Source: Hoyosella levis (GTDB lineage Bacteria > Actinomycetota > Actinomycetes > Mycobacteriales > Mycobacteriaceae). Taken from it: DNA of 64,000 nucleotides. Below are positions 1 through 9,292 of this stretch, piece by piece. The position numbers were made by a program, and so were the translations under genes. A model generated the notes under the pieces. The model saw only the letters and a program-made list of their open reading frames with translations. It searched no databases and had not been told where the DNA came from. Position 1 is the first letter of the stretch. Each line of letters begins with the position of its first letter. The stretch spans positions 1-64,000 of the forward strand of contig NZ_BQYM01000004.1 in the NCBI RefSeq assembly GCF_026008515.1, written 5' to 3'.

Positions 1-143
1 GACCCTGGGCTGGAGCAAGCCCTGTGACAAGCTGGCAGGACTGATCGCAGGTGTTGCGATGGCTCCCTGAAACCGCCTGCTCCAGCCTGTCGTTTCTTGC
101 ACACTCGCGGGGCAGGTCGGCTCCGGCTCCTAGTCGGTCAGCG
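1..143. other. Window edge, no supported gene
   Basis: No protein with recognisable features is encoded here. The segment lies downstream of the minus-strand gene that ends at 144. It contains what looks like a decayed copy of the family 2 intergenic inverted repeat: the right arm at 87-106 differs at only two of twenty positions from the right arm of the intact copy at 32431-32450, while the left arm near 51-69 is degenerate. Confidence 0.5.
51..106. repeat. Decayed family 2 intergenic hairpin
   Basis: The right arm CTGTCGTTTCTTGCACACTC (87-106) is nearly identical to the right arm of the repeat at 32396-32450. The left half, starting GTGTTGCGATGG at 51, pairs only partly with it. I read it as an eroded member of the same repeat family; it could instead be a chance partial match. 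Confidence 0.4.
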
Positions 144-791
144 CTACTGGGTGAAGAGCGGCATCGAGGCGCGGCGGGCGTAGATGCTGCCGTACCGGGC
201 GTCGATGCGGGTCCAGGCGGCATGGTGGCGCACCCGGACGCGCTCGTCCTCGCCGGGCTCGCGGGGCACGAACCCCATCCCAGCGAGCGCGAACACGCTG
301 CGCATGGTGACGGCCGCGGTAGCCTCCGCGCCGTCGGTGACAGTGATGACTTCCTGATCGAGCAGGGACACCGGCGGGCCTTGGTTGCTGCCATGCTCGC
401 GAGCCACTGCTTGGCCCTGCTCGGCAAGGGCGATGATGCGGCTGGCAGGAATGTCGTCGATATGGGTGAATCCCTGGTGAGGCGGGACCGCGCCCTGCCA
501 GGCGGAGTCGAGGCTGTAGCCGGGGTCCACGGTGAGTCCGTTCGCGCCGCGGAGGTTATGCAGGAGATGCTCGGCAGCCGCCACAAGATCAGCGGGAGTC
601 GCACGACCAGGGATAGTGCGCGCGGCGAGCACATCGAAACCAGTACGGGACCAGATGGTGAAGTGCTTGGGCCCACGATTGGTGATGCGCACCACCGCAG
701 CGTCGTCGAGGCGCAGGGCGCGGGTGAGGAAGGTGCCGAGATCGGCGGTCGCGGAGGGGCTGCCGATGAGGATCTGTCGCTGGCCAGTCAT
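144..791 (-). CDS. Conserved hypothetical protein, Rv2474c-like
   Basis: A 215-residue soluble protein without signal peptide or membrane segments. I recognise no catalytic domain. Its place, directly downstream of a thioesterase and NAD-glutamate dehydrogenase, matches Rv2474c of M. tuberculosis, which has about the same length, so orthology is likely but inferred. The start codon lies 11 nt from the stop of the upstream thioesterase gene, suggesting one transcript with it. The N-terminus (TGQRQILIGSPSATADLGTF) looks like an alpha/beta fold. The function is unknown. Confidence 0.75.
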   Translation of the reverse strand: MTGQRQILIGSPSATADLGTFLTRALRLDDAAVVRITNRGPKHFTIWSRTGFDVLAARTIPGRATPADLVAAAEHLLHNLRGANGLTVDPGYSLDSAWQGAVPPHQGFTHIDDIPASRIIALAEQGQAVAREHGSNQGPPVSLLDQEVITVTDGAEATAAVTMRSVFALAGMGFVPREPGEDERVRVRHHAAWTRIDARYGSIYARRASMPLFTQ

Positions 792-802
792 GGTTTGTGT
801 GG

Positions 803-1282
803 TTAGCTCCGCACGTATCGTTGCAGGTAGTCGCGCTCTAGTTGCGTTAGGCGCCGCAAGCGCTGGGTGTCGATATCGAAGGCCGCGAGCTGGATCTCAG
901 CGGTGACGGCCGGTGGGGCGTCCGTGCTGGCGTCGCGGGCCCGCACCGCATAGCCGATGGTCCAGTCCGCGCTGCGGAGTCGCGCAACCCACATCTCGAC
1001 GGTGAGGGGCCCGTCGCTGTGGCGGAGCTGCCCTCGGTAGCGGACGTGCATGTCGACGACGACGGCTCCTGCCCCGAGAGCAGCGGTAGGCCGGTCGGGG
1101 GTGAGCAGCCAGGGTATGCGAGCTTCCTCAAGGAGGGTGACCATGCGGGCGTGATTGATGTGCTGGAAGACGTCCATGTCGGACCAGCGGACGGGCACGG
1201 AGGCCCGGTAGACGCTGCCCATAGCGGGGGTGCCTGTGTCACGTGGCTCTGGCGTGGCGTGGGGCTCCCCCGCGGATGTCAC
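803..1282 (-). CDS. Acyl-CoA thioesterase, hotdog fold (Rv2475c-like)
   Basis: A 159-residue 4HBT/YbgC-type protein expected to hydrolyse acyl-CoA thioesters. The diagnostic stretch is RWSDMDVFQHINHAR, whose Asp is the usual catalytic residue of the family. I chose the GTG at 1282 because it overlaps the gdh stop codon by four bases (GTGA), a typical coupled start; the in-frame ATG at 1222 is an alternative and would remove a poorly conserved leader. Gene order gdh-thioesterase-hypothetical matches Rv2476c-Rv2474c. A second, distinct thioesterase gene lies on the other side of gdh at 6405-6821. The physiological substrate is unknown. Confidence 0.85.
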   Translation of the reverse strand: MTSAGEPHATPEPRDTGTPAMGSVYRASVPVRWSDMDVFQHINHARMVTLLEEARIPWLLTPDRPTAALGAGAVVVDMHVRYRGQLRHSDGPLTVEMWVARLRSADWTIGYAVRARDASTDAPPAVTAEIQLAAFDIDTQRLRRLTQLERDYLQRYVRS

Positions 1283-4200
1283 CTTCCGGCCTCCGATCTC
1301 AGGCTGCGTGAATAGACCATGCTGCGTATCTGCCGTGCCGCGACCGAGAGGGTAGCGAGATCGAGGGCGCCGGAGTTCGCGATCTGGGTGAGTGCCGACC
1401 GCGCCCGCTCGAGACGGGATGCGTTGGACAGTTCCCATTCGTCGATCTTCTCCTCGGCGCTCTCGTCCGGCTCCCCGTAGTCGAGGACGTCGAGGCAGAG
1501 CGCTCGGGTAGAACCATACAGGTCGTCGCGGAGGGCAAGGCGGGCGAGAGCGTGCCAGCGGTCGCCGCGGGCGAGCCTGGAGACGGCCCCGTGAAGGGTG
1601 TCGATGCCCAGGTGCGCGGTGAGGGTGTAGTACAGCTCGGCGACCTCGCCGAGTTCACGTTCCGCGAGGTCGGCGACCTCGACGATGTCGAGCAGGCAGT
1701 ACTCGTGGAGAAGGGCGTAGACGCGGGTGGCGAGGTCCCGGGGAGCACCGATCCCGACGGCTTCGTCGACACGCACCTTGAGGAACTTGGCGTCATTGCC
1801 GTGCAGCCATTCGGGGACCTTGGGTCCGAGCTCGCGCACGCTGATGGCGAACCGGTTGATCTCGGCGCCCACGGCGATGGGCTGGGGACGGTTGGCGAGC
1901 AACCAGCGCGAGGCCCGGTCGAGCAACCGCCGCGTACCGAGCATGAGCTGGTCCGAGGCCTGGGTGGGCATGTCGGCCTGGCGGATCTCGTCCCAGAGCT
2001 CGCGGAGCCCGAAGATCTCGGTGACGGCAGCGAAGGCACGGATCGAGTCGGTGGTGGTAGCGCCGGCGTCTTCGAGGAGGCGGAAGGTATAGGTGATGCC
2101 GCCATTGTCGATCGCCTGGTTGGCGAGCATGGTGGTGACGATCTGCCGGCTCAGGGGGTGCTTGCGGATGGCCTGGTAGTGGTTGTCCCTCAGCGGCGTC
2201 GGGAAGTATTCGGGCAGCCGCGTGGCAAACACTTCATTGTCGGGAAGGTCGCTTTCCATCAGGTCGTCCTTGATGGCGAGCTTGACGTGAGCGAGGAGGG
2301 TCGAGAGCTCTGGCGAGGAGAGCCCCTCGTTGTTCTTCATCCGCTCGCTGATGGCCTCTTCGCTAGGCAGTGCCTCGATCTCGCGGTCGAGTCCGCGGTT
2401 GGCGGCGAGGTCGGCGATCTGCCGGGAATGCACGCTCAGCAGTTGCGCGGCGTTGGCACGGCTGGTGCCCATGAGCTCGTTCTGCATGCGGTTGTCGTGC
2501 AGCACGAGCTCGGCGACCTCCTCTGTCATGGAGGCAAGCAACTCGTTGCGGTCCTCGGGCTCGAGGGCTCCGGTACTGATCAATGATTCGAGAAGAATCT
2601 TGATATTGACCTCATGGTCGGAGCAGTCGACTCCGGCGGAGTTGTCGAGGGCATCGGAGTTGACCATGCCGCCGTGGCGAGAGAACTCGATGCGGCCCTT
2701 CTGGGTGAGCCCGAGGTTGCCGCCCTCGCCGACAGCCTTCACGCGCAGATCCGCTCCGTTGACGCGGATGTTGTCGTTGGCCTTGTCACCGACGTCGGCG
2801 TGCGTCTCCGCGGACGACTTGATATAGGTGCCGATGCCACCGTTCCAGAGCAGGTCGGCCGGCGCGAGGAGGATCGCCTTCATCAGTTCGGGAGGCGACA
2901 TTGAGGACTGGTGCGCGGGCAGGCCAAGAGCGGCGCGCACCTGCTCGCTGACGGGGATGGACTTCACGCTACGTGGCCAGACCCCGCCGCCTTCGCTGAT
3001 GAGGTCGGTGTTGTAGTCCTCCCAGGAGGACCGTGGCAGGTCGAACATGCGGCGCCTCTCCTCGTACGAGGTGGCGGCGTCGGGGGTCGGATCGATGAAG
3101 ATATGCCGGTGGTCGAAGGCCGCGATGAGACGGATGTGCTCGCTGAGCAGCATGCCGTTGCCGAACACATCGCCGCTCATGTCGCCGATGCCCACGACAG
3201 TGAAATCCTGCGCTTGGGTGTCGACACCGATCTCGCGGAAGTGCCGCTTGACGGATTCCCAGGCGCCGCGGGCGGTGATGCCCATGACCTTGTGGTCATA
3301 CCCAGCCGAGCCACCGGAGGCGAAGGCGTCGCCGAGCCAGAAGTTGTAGATGCCGGCTACCTCGTTGGCGATGTCAGAGAACGTGGCCGTGCCCTTGTCC
3401 GCGGCGACAACGAGGTACGAGTCGTCCTTGTCGCGGCGCACCACGTCGCTGGGCGAGAGGGTGGCTTCGGTGACCTGGTCGAGGTTGTCCGTGATGTCGA
3501 GGAGGCCGGAGATGAATAGCCGGTAGCAGCGGATGCCCTCAGCGCGGATGGCCTCACGGTCGGCAGTGGGGTCACCGGTGGGCACGGGTGGCTTCTTCAC
3601 CACGAATCCGCCCTTGGCGCCGACGGGCACGATGACAGCATTCTTGACGGCCTGGGCCTTGGCGAGGCCGAGGACCTCGGTGCGGAAGTCCTCGCGACGA
3701 TCGGACCAGCGCAGTCCACCGCGGGCGACCTCGCCGAAGCGCAGGTGCACGCCCTCGATGTGCGGGGCGTAGACAAAGATCTCGAAGCGCGGGCGGGGCT
3801 TGGGGATCTCGGGGACGTTGCGCGGGTCGAACTTGAAGGACAGGACCTCGCGGTAGCGGTGCTTGGGCACCATGGTGTCTATGTCGGGCCGGGCACCCAC
3901 GAAGTAGTTGGTGCGCAGGGTCGCCTGCATGAGGCGCAGGTAGGCGCGCAGGATGCGATCGGCGTCGAGGCTGACGACCTTGTCGAGCCGGGCGTTGACG
4001 TCCTTGCTGAGTTCTTCTGCCCGCGACTTGGAATGGTTGACCGGGTCGAACGTGGCCTCGAACAACTCGACGAGCACGGCCGCGGTGGGGGCGTTCTCGA
4101 GCAAGACCTCTTCGATGTGCGCCTGGCTGTACGGAAAGGTGATCTGCCGCAGGTACCGGGCGTAGGCGCGCAGCATCGAGGCTTGCCGCCAGTCGAGCCC

Positions 4201-6300
4201 CGCGCGCAGGATCAGTTCGTTGAACCGGTCGGCCTCGGCGAGGCCGTTCCAGATAGCGATGAACGCGTCGGTGAAGCGCTTCTCGAGGTCGCCGCCGACG
4301 TGGGGCTCGTTGATGGTGCCGACGGGCATCGTGGGCAGCGTCTGGGCAAGCTCCATCACGGATGCGCTCTGCCGCGTCTCGGGGTTGACGAGGAGGCTGA
4401 AGTCGTAGATCCAGCTGGGCTCGCCATCGATGCGGTCGAGGTGGTAGGGACGTTCGTCGAGAACCTCCACGCCCATGGACTGCAGCACGGGCAGGATGCG
4501 GCTGAGAGACACCCCGTCACCGGTGAGGTACAGGGAGAGCTGCCATCGGCCCGGCTCGGCATCGCGCTTGCGGTAGAGGGCGAGGTCGATGTCGCCCTCG
4601 CCGAGCGCGTCGATGCGGCGGAGGTCAGCGAGCGCCCGCGCCGGGGCGAAGTCTTCCTTGTAGGCCTGGGGGAACGCTCCCGCGAACCGGTTTGCCTGGG
4701 TGGTGGGGGCTGTGGGCTCGCGATGGGCGACTTCATCGGCGAGGTGATCCTCCCAGCTCCGGGTGGCCTCGCTGAGCGTCTGCTGGAGTCGCTCTCGAGC
4801 GGCCTCGGAGACATCGGGAGCAGTGCTGGCGCTCCACCCGTCGGGAATACGAATGGTGAAATGCACCTGGGCCACCACGGATTCGGTGACCCGGGCGGTG
4901 TAGTCGACGCTGGAACCGGTGAACTCGGCGCGAAGGATGTCCTGCATGGCGTGGCGTACACCGGTGCGGTAGCGGTCGCGGGGCATGTAGACGAGCGCGG
5001 AAACGAACCGGCCGTTGGGGTCCGCACGGAGGAACAGTCGTAGCTCGCGGCTCAGACCGATCGCGACGACCTCGGTGACCGTCCGGTGCAGCGTGTCTAC
5101 GTCGACGGTGAAAAGCTCGGTTCGGGGGTAGGACTGGATGATCTCGAGCATCGACTGACCAGTGAAGGAGTCAAGGGAATGCCCGGCCTTGCGCAGCACC
5201 TCGTGCACGCGCGAGGCGAGCACGGGCACGTCGAGGACGTTCTCGTGGAGCCCGGTGACGGTGAAGATGCCGAGGAAGCGGTGCTCTCCGGTGATGGAGC
5301 CGTCCTCGCCGAAGATGCGCACGCACACGAAGAAGGGGTACACAACGCGCAGCGACATCGCAGGGGCCTGGCCCTGCGCGAACACCAGGATGCGCTGGGC
5401 CTCTGACTCATCGGAGTAGAGGCGGAAGCGGAGATCCGTCATCTCCGGCGAACGCAGTACACCAAGCCCGCTGCCGGGGACCATGGAGAGTTGCTGGCCG
5501 TCCGCCGAGCCGGTCTCGTATCGGCGGTAGCCAAGGACGCGGAAGTTGCCCGCCGCGAGCCACCGGAGCAACCCGGCGGACTCATTGGCCTCGGAACTGG
5601 GCGCGGGACCGATTCCGCGACCTGATTCAAGCTCGGTGGCAATGTCGGAGAGGGTGCTGCGCATCGTCGGGGTGTCAGATACCACCTGGCGGACGTCGCT
5701 CAGGAGCTCGCGGATGCGTTGCGCGATCTGGTCGAGGACTTGGCGTTGCGTCCCGGAAAGCTGCAGGTGCATCCAGGATTCAGCGATGGCGTCGTCGGGC
5801 TTGGTGAAGGTGGTGCGGTCAGTGAGGACCTCGAGGAGGTTGCCATCGTTGTCGCGCCGCACGATAAGCACGGGATGCACGATCTGCTCGACGCTGATAC
5901 CCACTCCGCCGAGCAGCGCGGTGACGGATTCGACGAGGTAGGGCACATCGTCGGTGACGATCTGCAGCACTGACCGGGTTGATGCACCACCGTTGGGTTG
6001 GCCGTTGCTCTCGGCCCAGATAGCTACTGCTGGTGCGCCAGGGGCGCGGCGTGCGGCGAGGTCGCGGTGCTTGGCGAGCAGGTCGTACGCTCTTTGCTGG
6101 TGCGCGCCGGCGGTGTCACTGGGCTTGTGCCGAGCAGCATCCGCCGCAGTCGCGGGGATCGCGTCCTGGCGGTAATAGGTGCGGTAGAGCCGGGTGAGGT
6201 CGCCATCCGCGCTAGCATCCGGTTCCACTGGCTGTGTTCCTCTCTCCGGATCGGTATCGAGAGCAGTGTTCGCCGTGGCGTGTACGCGGGAATCACTCAT
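1279..6300 (-). CDS. gdh: NAD-specific glutamate dehydrogenase, large type
   Basis: A 1673-residue enzyme of the large (about 180 kDa) class, converting glutamate to 2-oxoglutarate and ammonium with NAD. The long N-terminal part carries ACT-like regulatory segments. The catalytic core lies in the second half and contains RGGLRWSDRREDFRTEVLGL followed by VPVGAKGGFVVKK with the active-site lysine region, and later the Rossmann segment VGEGGNLGLTQKGRIEF. I chose ATG 6300, which has AGGAGG seven bases upstream, over a longer frame from 6366. The M. tuberculosis homologue Rv2476c is regulated by GarA and amino acids. A perfect 7-bp palindrome at 6378-6395 lies in the leader. The stop overlaps the downstream thioesterase start. 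Confidence 0.96.
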   Translation of the reverse strand: MSDSRVHATANTALDTDPERGTQPVEPDASADGDLTRLYRTYYRQDAIPATAADAARHKPSDTAGAHQQRAYDLLAKHRDLAARRAPGAPAVAIWAESNGQPNGGASTRSVLQIVTDDVPYLVESVTALLGGVGISVEQIVHPVLIVRRDNDGNLLEVLTDRTTFTKPDDAIAESWMHLQLSGTQRQVLDQIAQRIRELLSDVRQVVSDTPTMRSTLSDIATELESGRGIGPAPSSEANESAGLLRWLAAGNFRVLGYRRYETGSADGQQLSMVPGSGLGVLRSPEMTDLRFRLYSDESEAQRILVFAQGQAPAMSLRVVYPFFVCVRIFGEDGSITGEHRFLGIFTVTGLHENVLDVPVLASRVHEVLRKAGHSLDSFTGQSMLEIIQSYPRTELFTVDVDTLHRTVTEVVAIGLSRELRLFLRADPNGRFVSALVYMPRDRYRTGVRHAMQDILRAEFTGSSVDYTARVTESVVAQVHFTIRIPDGWSASTAPDVSEAARERLQQTLSEATRSWEDHLADEVAHREPTAPTTQANRFAGAFPQAYKEDFAPARALADLRRIDALGEGDIDLALYRKRDAEPGRWQLSLYLTGDGVSLSRILPVLQSMGVEVLDERPYHLDRIDGEPSWIYDFSLLVNPETRQSASVMELAQTLPTMPVGTINEPHVGGDLEKRFTDAFIAIWNGLAEADRFNELILRAGLDWRQASMLRAYARYLRQITFPYSQAHIEEVLLENAPTAAVLVELFEATFDPVNHSKSRAEELSKDVNARLDKVVSLDADRILRAYLRLMQATLRTNYFVGARPDIDTMVPKHRYREVLSFKFDPRNVPEIPKPRPRFEIFVYAPHIEGVHLRFGEVARGGLRWSDRREDFRTEVLGLAKAQAVKNAVIVPVGAKGGFVVKKPPVPTGDPTADREAIRAEGIRCYRLFISGLLDITDNLDQVTEATLSPSDVVRRDKDDSYLVVAADKGTATFSDIANEVAGIYNFWLGDAFASGGSAGYDHKVMGITARGAWESVKRHFREIGVDTQAQDFTVVGIGDMSGDVFGNGMLLSEHIRLIAAFDHRHIFIDPTPDAATSYEERRRMFDLPRSSWEDYNTDLISEGGGVWPRSVKSIPVSEQVRAALGLPAHQSSMSPPELMKAILLAPADLLWNGGIGTYIKSSAETHADVGDKANDNIRVNGADLRVKAVGEGGNLGLTQKGRIEFSRHGGMVNSDALDNSAGVDCSDHEVNIKILLESLISTGALEPEDRNELLASMTEEVAELVLHDNRMQNELMGTSRANAAQLLSVHSRQIADLAANRGLDREIEALPSEEAISERMKNNEGLSSPELSTLLAHVKLAIKDDLMESDLPDNEVFATRLPEYFPTPLRDNHYQAIRKHPLSRQIVTTMLANQAIDNGGITYTFRLLEDAGATTTDSIRAFAAVTEIFGLRELWDEIRQADMPTQASDQLMLGTRRLLDRASRWLLANRPQPIAVGAEINRFAISVRELGPKVPEWLHGNDAKFLKVRVDEAVGIGAPRDLATRVYALLHEYCLLDIVEVADLAERELGEVAELYYTLTAHLGIDTLHGAVSRLARGDRWHALARLALRDDLYGSTRALCLDVLDYGEPDESAEEKIDEWELSNASRLERARSALTQIANSGALDLATLSVAARQIRSMVYSRSLRSEAGR

Positions 6301-6377
6301 TGCTTTTGCCTCCTGACGCAGCACCATCTGCCACGAGGCTATTAGGCGTGACCGAGTTATGGGCACACTTGCGCAAA

Positions 6378-6395
6378 GTTCACCGGGGGGTGAAC
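6378..6395. promoter_or_regulatory. Palindrome upstream of gdh, possible operator
   Basis: A perfect inverted repeat, GTTCACC-N4-GGTGAAC, about 80 bases upstream of the gdh start and just after the stop codon of the thioesterase gene. It could be a repressor or activator site for gdh or the stem of an RNA hairpin. No cognate regulator is encoded next to it. Confidence 0.35.
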
Positions 6396-6404
6396 ATTTC
6401 GCGG

Positions 6405-6821
6405 CTAGGCGTCGTGGTACTTGGTCAGTGCTGCACGTTCGGTGTCGGCTAGAGGCCGGGAAGAGTTGGTCGTACCGTCGAAGGCGACGAGGACCGCGTC
6501 GACAGATCCGGCGCGATTGCCCTGGTTGTCGAACATTGTGTGGCGAATTGTGAACGAGCTGCGGCCGATCGCGAGGACAGCGAGCTCGACCGCGAGCGGC
6601 CCCGATTCGGTGAACAGAGGCCGCTCGAAGTCTGCTTCGAGGCGCCGGATGACGACGGCCCGGTCAGGGCCAAAGCCCTCCGAGAACTCCTCGCTGATGA
6701 AGCGGACGCGCGCTTCCTGTGCGTACTCGATGAACTTGGTGTTATTGACGTGACCAAGCATGTCGGAGTCGCCCCACCGGATCTCGACAGTGGTGGAGTA
6801 GGGCCCGTTCGCTTCTGCCAT
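6405..6821 (-). CDS. Acyl-CoA thioesterase, hotdog fold
   Basis: A 138-residue 4HBT-family protein; RWGDSDMLGHVNNTKFIEYA near the N-terminus is the standard active-site stretch with the conserved Asp and HVNN. The start at 6821 has GAGGG about nine bases upstream and lies 4 bases after the stop of the EttA gene, so the two are probably co-transcribed. It is only moderately similar to the thioesterase at 803-1282, so this is not a recent duplication. Genes of this type often follow ettA in actinobacteria. The substrate is not predictable. Confidence 0.85.
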   Translation of the reverse strand: MAEANGPYSTTVEIRWGDSDMLGHVNNTKFIEYAQEARVRFISEEFSEGFGPDRAVVIRRLEADFERPLFTESGPLAVELAVLAIGRSSFTIRHTMFDNQGNRAGSVDAVLVAFDGTTNSSRPLADTERAALTKYHDA

Positions 6822-6825
6822 TTTT

Positions 6826-8502
6826 CTAGTCCCTCGTGAGCTTGCGGTGGGTGACGCGATGGGGGCGGGCCGCTTCGGGCCCCATGCGCTCGATCTTGTT
6901 CGCCTCGTATGCCTCGAAGTTGCCCTCGAACCAGAACCACTTGGCGTCGTTGGTGTCATCCCCTTCCCAGGCGAGGATGTGAGTGCAAGTGCGATCGAGG
7001 AACCAGCGATCATGGGAGATGACGACGGCGCAGCCGGGGAAATGCTCGAGCGCATTCTCCAGTGAGCTGAGCGTCTCGACGTCCAGGTCGTTGGTCGGCT
7101 CGTCGAGCAGGATCAAGTTGCCACCCTGCTTGAGAGTGAGCGCGAGATTGAGGCGGTTGCGCTCGCCACCGGACAGCACGCCGGCGGGCTTCTGCTGGTC
7201 GGGCCCCTTGAACCCGAACGCGCTGACGTAGGCGCGCGAGGGCATCTCGGTATTGCCGACGTGGATGAAGTCAAGCCCCTCGGAGACGATCTGCCATACG
7301 GTCTTCTTGGGGTCGATGCCGCCGCGGTGCTGGTCGACATAGCTCAGCTTGACCGTCTCACCGATCTTGACGACGCCTGAGTCGGCTTCCTCGAGACCGA
7401 CGATCGTCTTGAACAAAGTGGTCTTGCCGACGCCGTTGGGCCCGATGACACCGACGATGCCGTTGCGCGGCAACGTGAAGGAGAGATCCTTGATGAGCAT
7501 GCGGTCGCCGTAGCCCTTATCGAGGTTCTTCACCTCGACGACCACGCTGCCGAGCCGGGGACCGGCCGGGATCTGGATCTCCTCCATATCGAGCTTGCGT
7601 GACTTCTCGGCCTCGGCAGCCATCTCCTCGTAGCGCTGGAGCCTGGACTTGCTCTTGGCCTGGCGAGCCTTCGCTCCCGAGCGGACCCACGCCAGCTCGT
7701 CCTTGAGCCGCTTCTGCAGCTTCTGGTCCTTCTTGCCCTGAACCTCGAGCCGCTCTGCCTTCTTCTCCAGATAGGTGGAGTAGTTGCCCTCGTAGCCGTG
7801 CGCCTTGCCGCGCTCGAGCTCGAGGATCCACTCGGCGACGTGGTCGAGGAAGTACCGGTCGTGTGTCACGGCGAGGACTGCACCGGCGTAGCTCGCGAGA
7901 TGCTGCTCGAGCCACAGCACGCTCTCGGCATCAAGGTGGTTGGTGGGCTCATCAAGGAGCAGCAGGTCGGGCTTGCTGAGCAGCAGCTTGCACAAGGCGA
8001 CGCGGCGGCGCTCGCCGCCGGACAGCTGGGTGACGGGCTCCTCCGGAGGCGGGCAGCGTAGTGCATCCATGGCCTGCTCGAGCTGCGACTCGATATCCCA
8101 CGCGTCGGCATGGTCGAGCTCTTCCTGGAGCTTGCCCATCTCCTCCATCAGCTCATCGGAGTAGTCGGTGGCCATGAGCTCAGCGATCTCGTTGAACCGA
8201 TCGAGCTTGACCTTCAGCTCGCCGAGGCCCTCCTCGACGTTCTCCCGAACGGTCTTCTCCTCATTGAGCGGGGGCTCCTGCTGGAGGATCCCCACGGTCT
8301 TTCCTGGAGCGATGAAAGCGTCGCCGTTGCTGGGATGGTCGAGCCCCGCCATGATCTTGAGGACACTGGACTTGCCGGCACCGTTGGGGCCGACGACACC
8401 AATTTTTGCTCCGGGCAGGAACGCCAGGGTGACGTCATCCAGGATGACCTTTTCACCGTGCGCCTTCCGCACGCGCTGCATGGTGTAGATGAACTCAGCC
8501 AC
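6826..8502 (-). CDS. ettA: Energy-dependent translational throttle protein EttA (ABC-F)
   Basis: A 558-residue ABC-F ATPase, the usual EttA length, acting at the ribosomal E site to gate translation with ATP/ADP status. Two nucleotide-binding domains without membrane spans: Walker A GPNGAGKS at residues 38-45, signature LSGGERRRVAL, Walker B LLLLDEPTNHLD; then GPNGVGKT, LSGGERNRL and LILLDEPTNDLD. The two are joined by a charged linker (WVRSGAKARQAKSKSRLQRYE) typical of the family. The start is GTG at 8502 with GAGAGG five bases upstream. It corresponds to Rv2477c and leads the run that continues into thioesterase and gdh. Confidence 0.95.
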   Translation of the reverse strand: MAEFIYTMQRVRKAHGEKVILDDVTLAFLPGAKIGVVGPNGAGKSSVLKIMAGLDHPSNGDAFIAPGKTVGILQQEPPLNEEKTVRENVEEGLGELKVKLDRFNEIAELMATDYSDELMEEMGKLQEELDHADAWDIESQLEQAMDALRCPPPEEPVTQLSGGERRRVALCKLLLSKPDLLLLDEPTNHLDAESVLWLEQHLASYAGAVLAVTHDRYFLDHVAEWILELERGKAHGYEGNYSTYLEKKAERLEVQGKKDQKLQKRLKDELAWVRSGAKARQAKSKSRLQRYEEMAAEAEKSRKLDMEEIQIPAGPRLGSVVVEVKNLDKGYGDRMLIKDLSFTLPRNGIVGVIGPNGVGKTTLFKTIVGLEEADSGVVKIGETVKLSYVDQHRGGIDPKKTVWQIVSEGLDFIHVGNTEMPSRAYVSAFGFKGPDQQKPAGVLSGGERNRLNLALTLKQGGNLILLDEPTNDLDVETLSSLENALEHFPGCAVVISHDRWFLDRTCTHILAWEGDDTNDAKWFWFEGNFEAYEANKIERMGPEAARPHRVTHRKLTRD

Positions 8503-8694
8503 AGTTACCTCTCGACTTCGACTTATTTGCGTTTAAGGATGCGCGCGCAGCCGTCGGCATGCGGCAGACGTGATGCTGCCGGGTTCCGGCGGGCGAGCCG
8601 CATCGCGCGGTGGCCACCAGGGGTGGAAACCCTCGCGTTGAAGGTTAGCGCAGATAGCTCCCCGGCTCACACCGCGCGACTCTGGTGCTCGACC

Positions 8695-9198
8695 CTACGC
8701 CGCAGCCAACTCGCTGGCACTGTCCCGATCAGCAGAATCCTCCCCGGCGGCGCCCACCTGATCCTGCTCCGCGGACGGATCTGGAGCGGGGAAGCTGGTC
8801 TCGTCGCTTGCCTCCACTGCGTTTCCTGCCTCTGGCGCCTCGCCATCAGCAGTAGGCGCGTGGCGGGCGAGATCGATGCCGATGGCACGGGCGCGCATCT
8901 CCAGCGCAGAGCGCTCGACGCCTTCCTTGTCGGTATAGGTACTGGTGTAGAGGTCGCCTTGCACGATCACCGGGTCACCCTTCTCGACGGCCGCGGCCAC
9001 GTTGGTGGCGGATCGGTTCCAGCAGTTGACACGCACGAACAGCTTGGTGCCGTCGCGCCATTCGTTGCTGGCCCGGTCGTAGACGCGTGAGGTGGAGACG
9101 ACAGTGAATCCGGCGACCCGGTCACCGCGCGAGTTCACCGTGCGCGGCGCTACTGGGGTGATGACGGTTCCGATGACTGTGGTGCTGCATTCGTACAT
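8695..9198 (-). CDS. ssb2: Single-stranded DNA-binding protein, SSB2 type (Rv2478c-like)
   Basis: A 167-residue protein with one OB-fold in the first 110 residues (VIGTVITPVAPRTVNSRGDR, then KLFVRVNCWNRSATNVAA and KGDPVIVQGDLYT). The acidic tail rich in Ala, Asp and Glu lacks the DDEPPF-like tip of the replicative SSB, so this is the accessory paralogue. The position next to ettA matches Rv2478c. The upstream region carries two exact TGTGGATAA DnaA-box sequences (9293-9320). It probably binds single-stranded DNA in repair or recombination. Confidence 0.85.
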   Translation of the reverse strand: MYECSTTVIGTVITPVAPRTVNSRGDRVAGFTVVSTSRVYDRASNEWRDGTKLFVRVNCWNRSATNVAAAVEKGDPVIVQGDLYTSTYTDKEGVERSALEMRARAIGIDLARHAPTADGEAPEAGNAVEASDETSFPAPDPSAEQDQVGAAGEDSADRDSASELAAA

Positions 9199-9292
9199 GG
9201 GTGCTCCCGGAGTGAGTTGCTGCCCGCTGGCGGTCAGCCGGCAGCACTAGCGTCGCGGGTTCGGCGTGGCTGATCCACTGCCATGGCGGATC

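Noticed and set aside
3745-5043. Plus-strand open frames inside gdh (also 1552-2586 and others)
   Set aside because: They lie opposite the conserved gdh frame, give Gly/Val/Asp/Glu-rich peptides without domains and lack ribosome-binding sites.
6301-6366. Longer N-terminus for glutamate dehydrogenase from 6366
   Set aside because: The extra 22 residues are unlike the family and ATG 6300 follows a full AGGAGG.
8621-8660. GGGGTGGAAACCCT near 8630 as another family 1 hairpin
   Set aside because: It shares only GTGGAAA; the second arm at the expected distance is missing.
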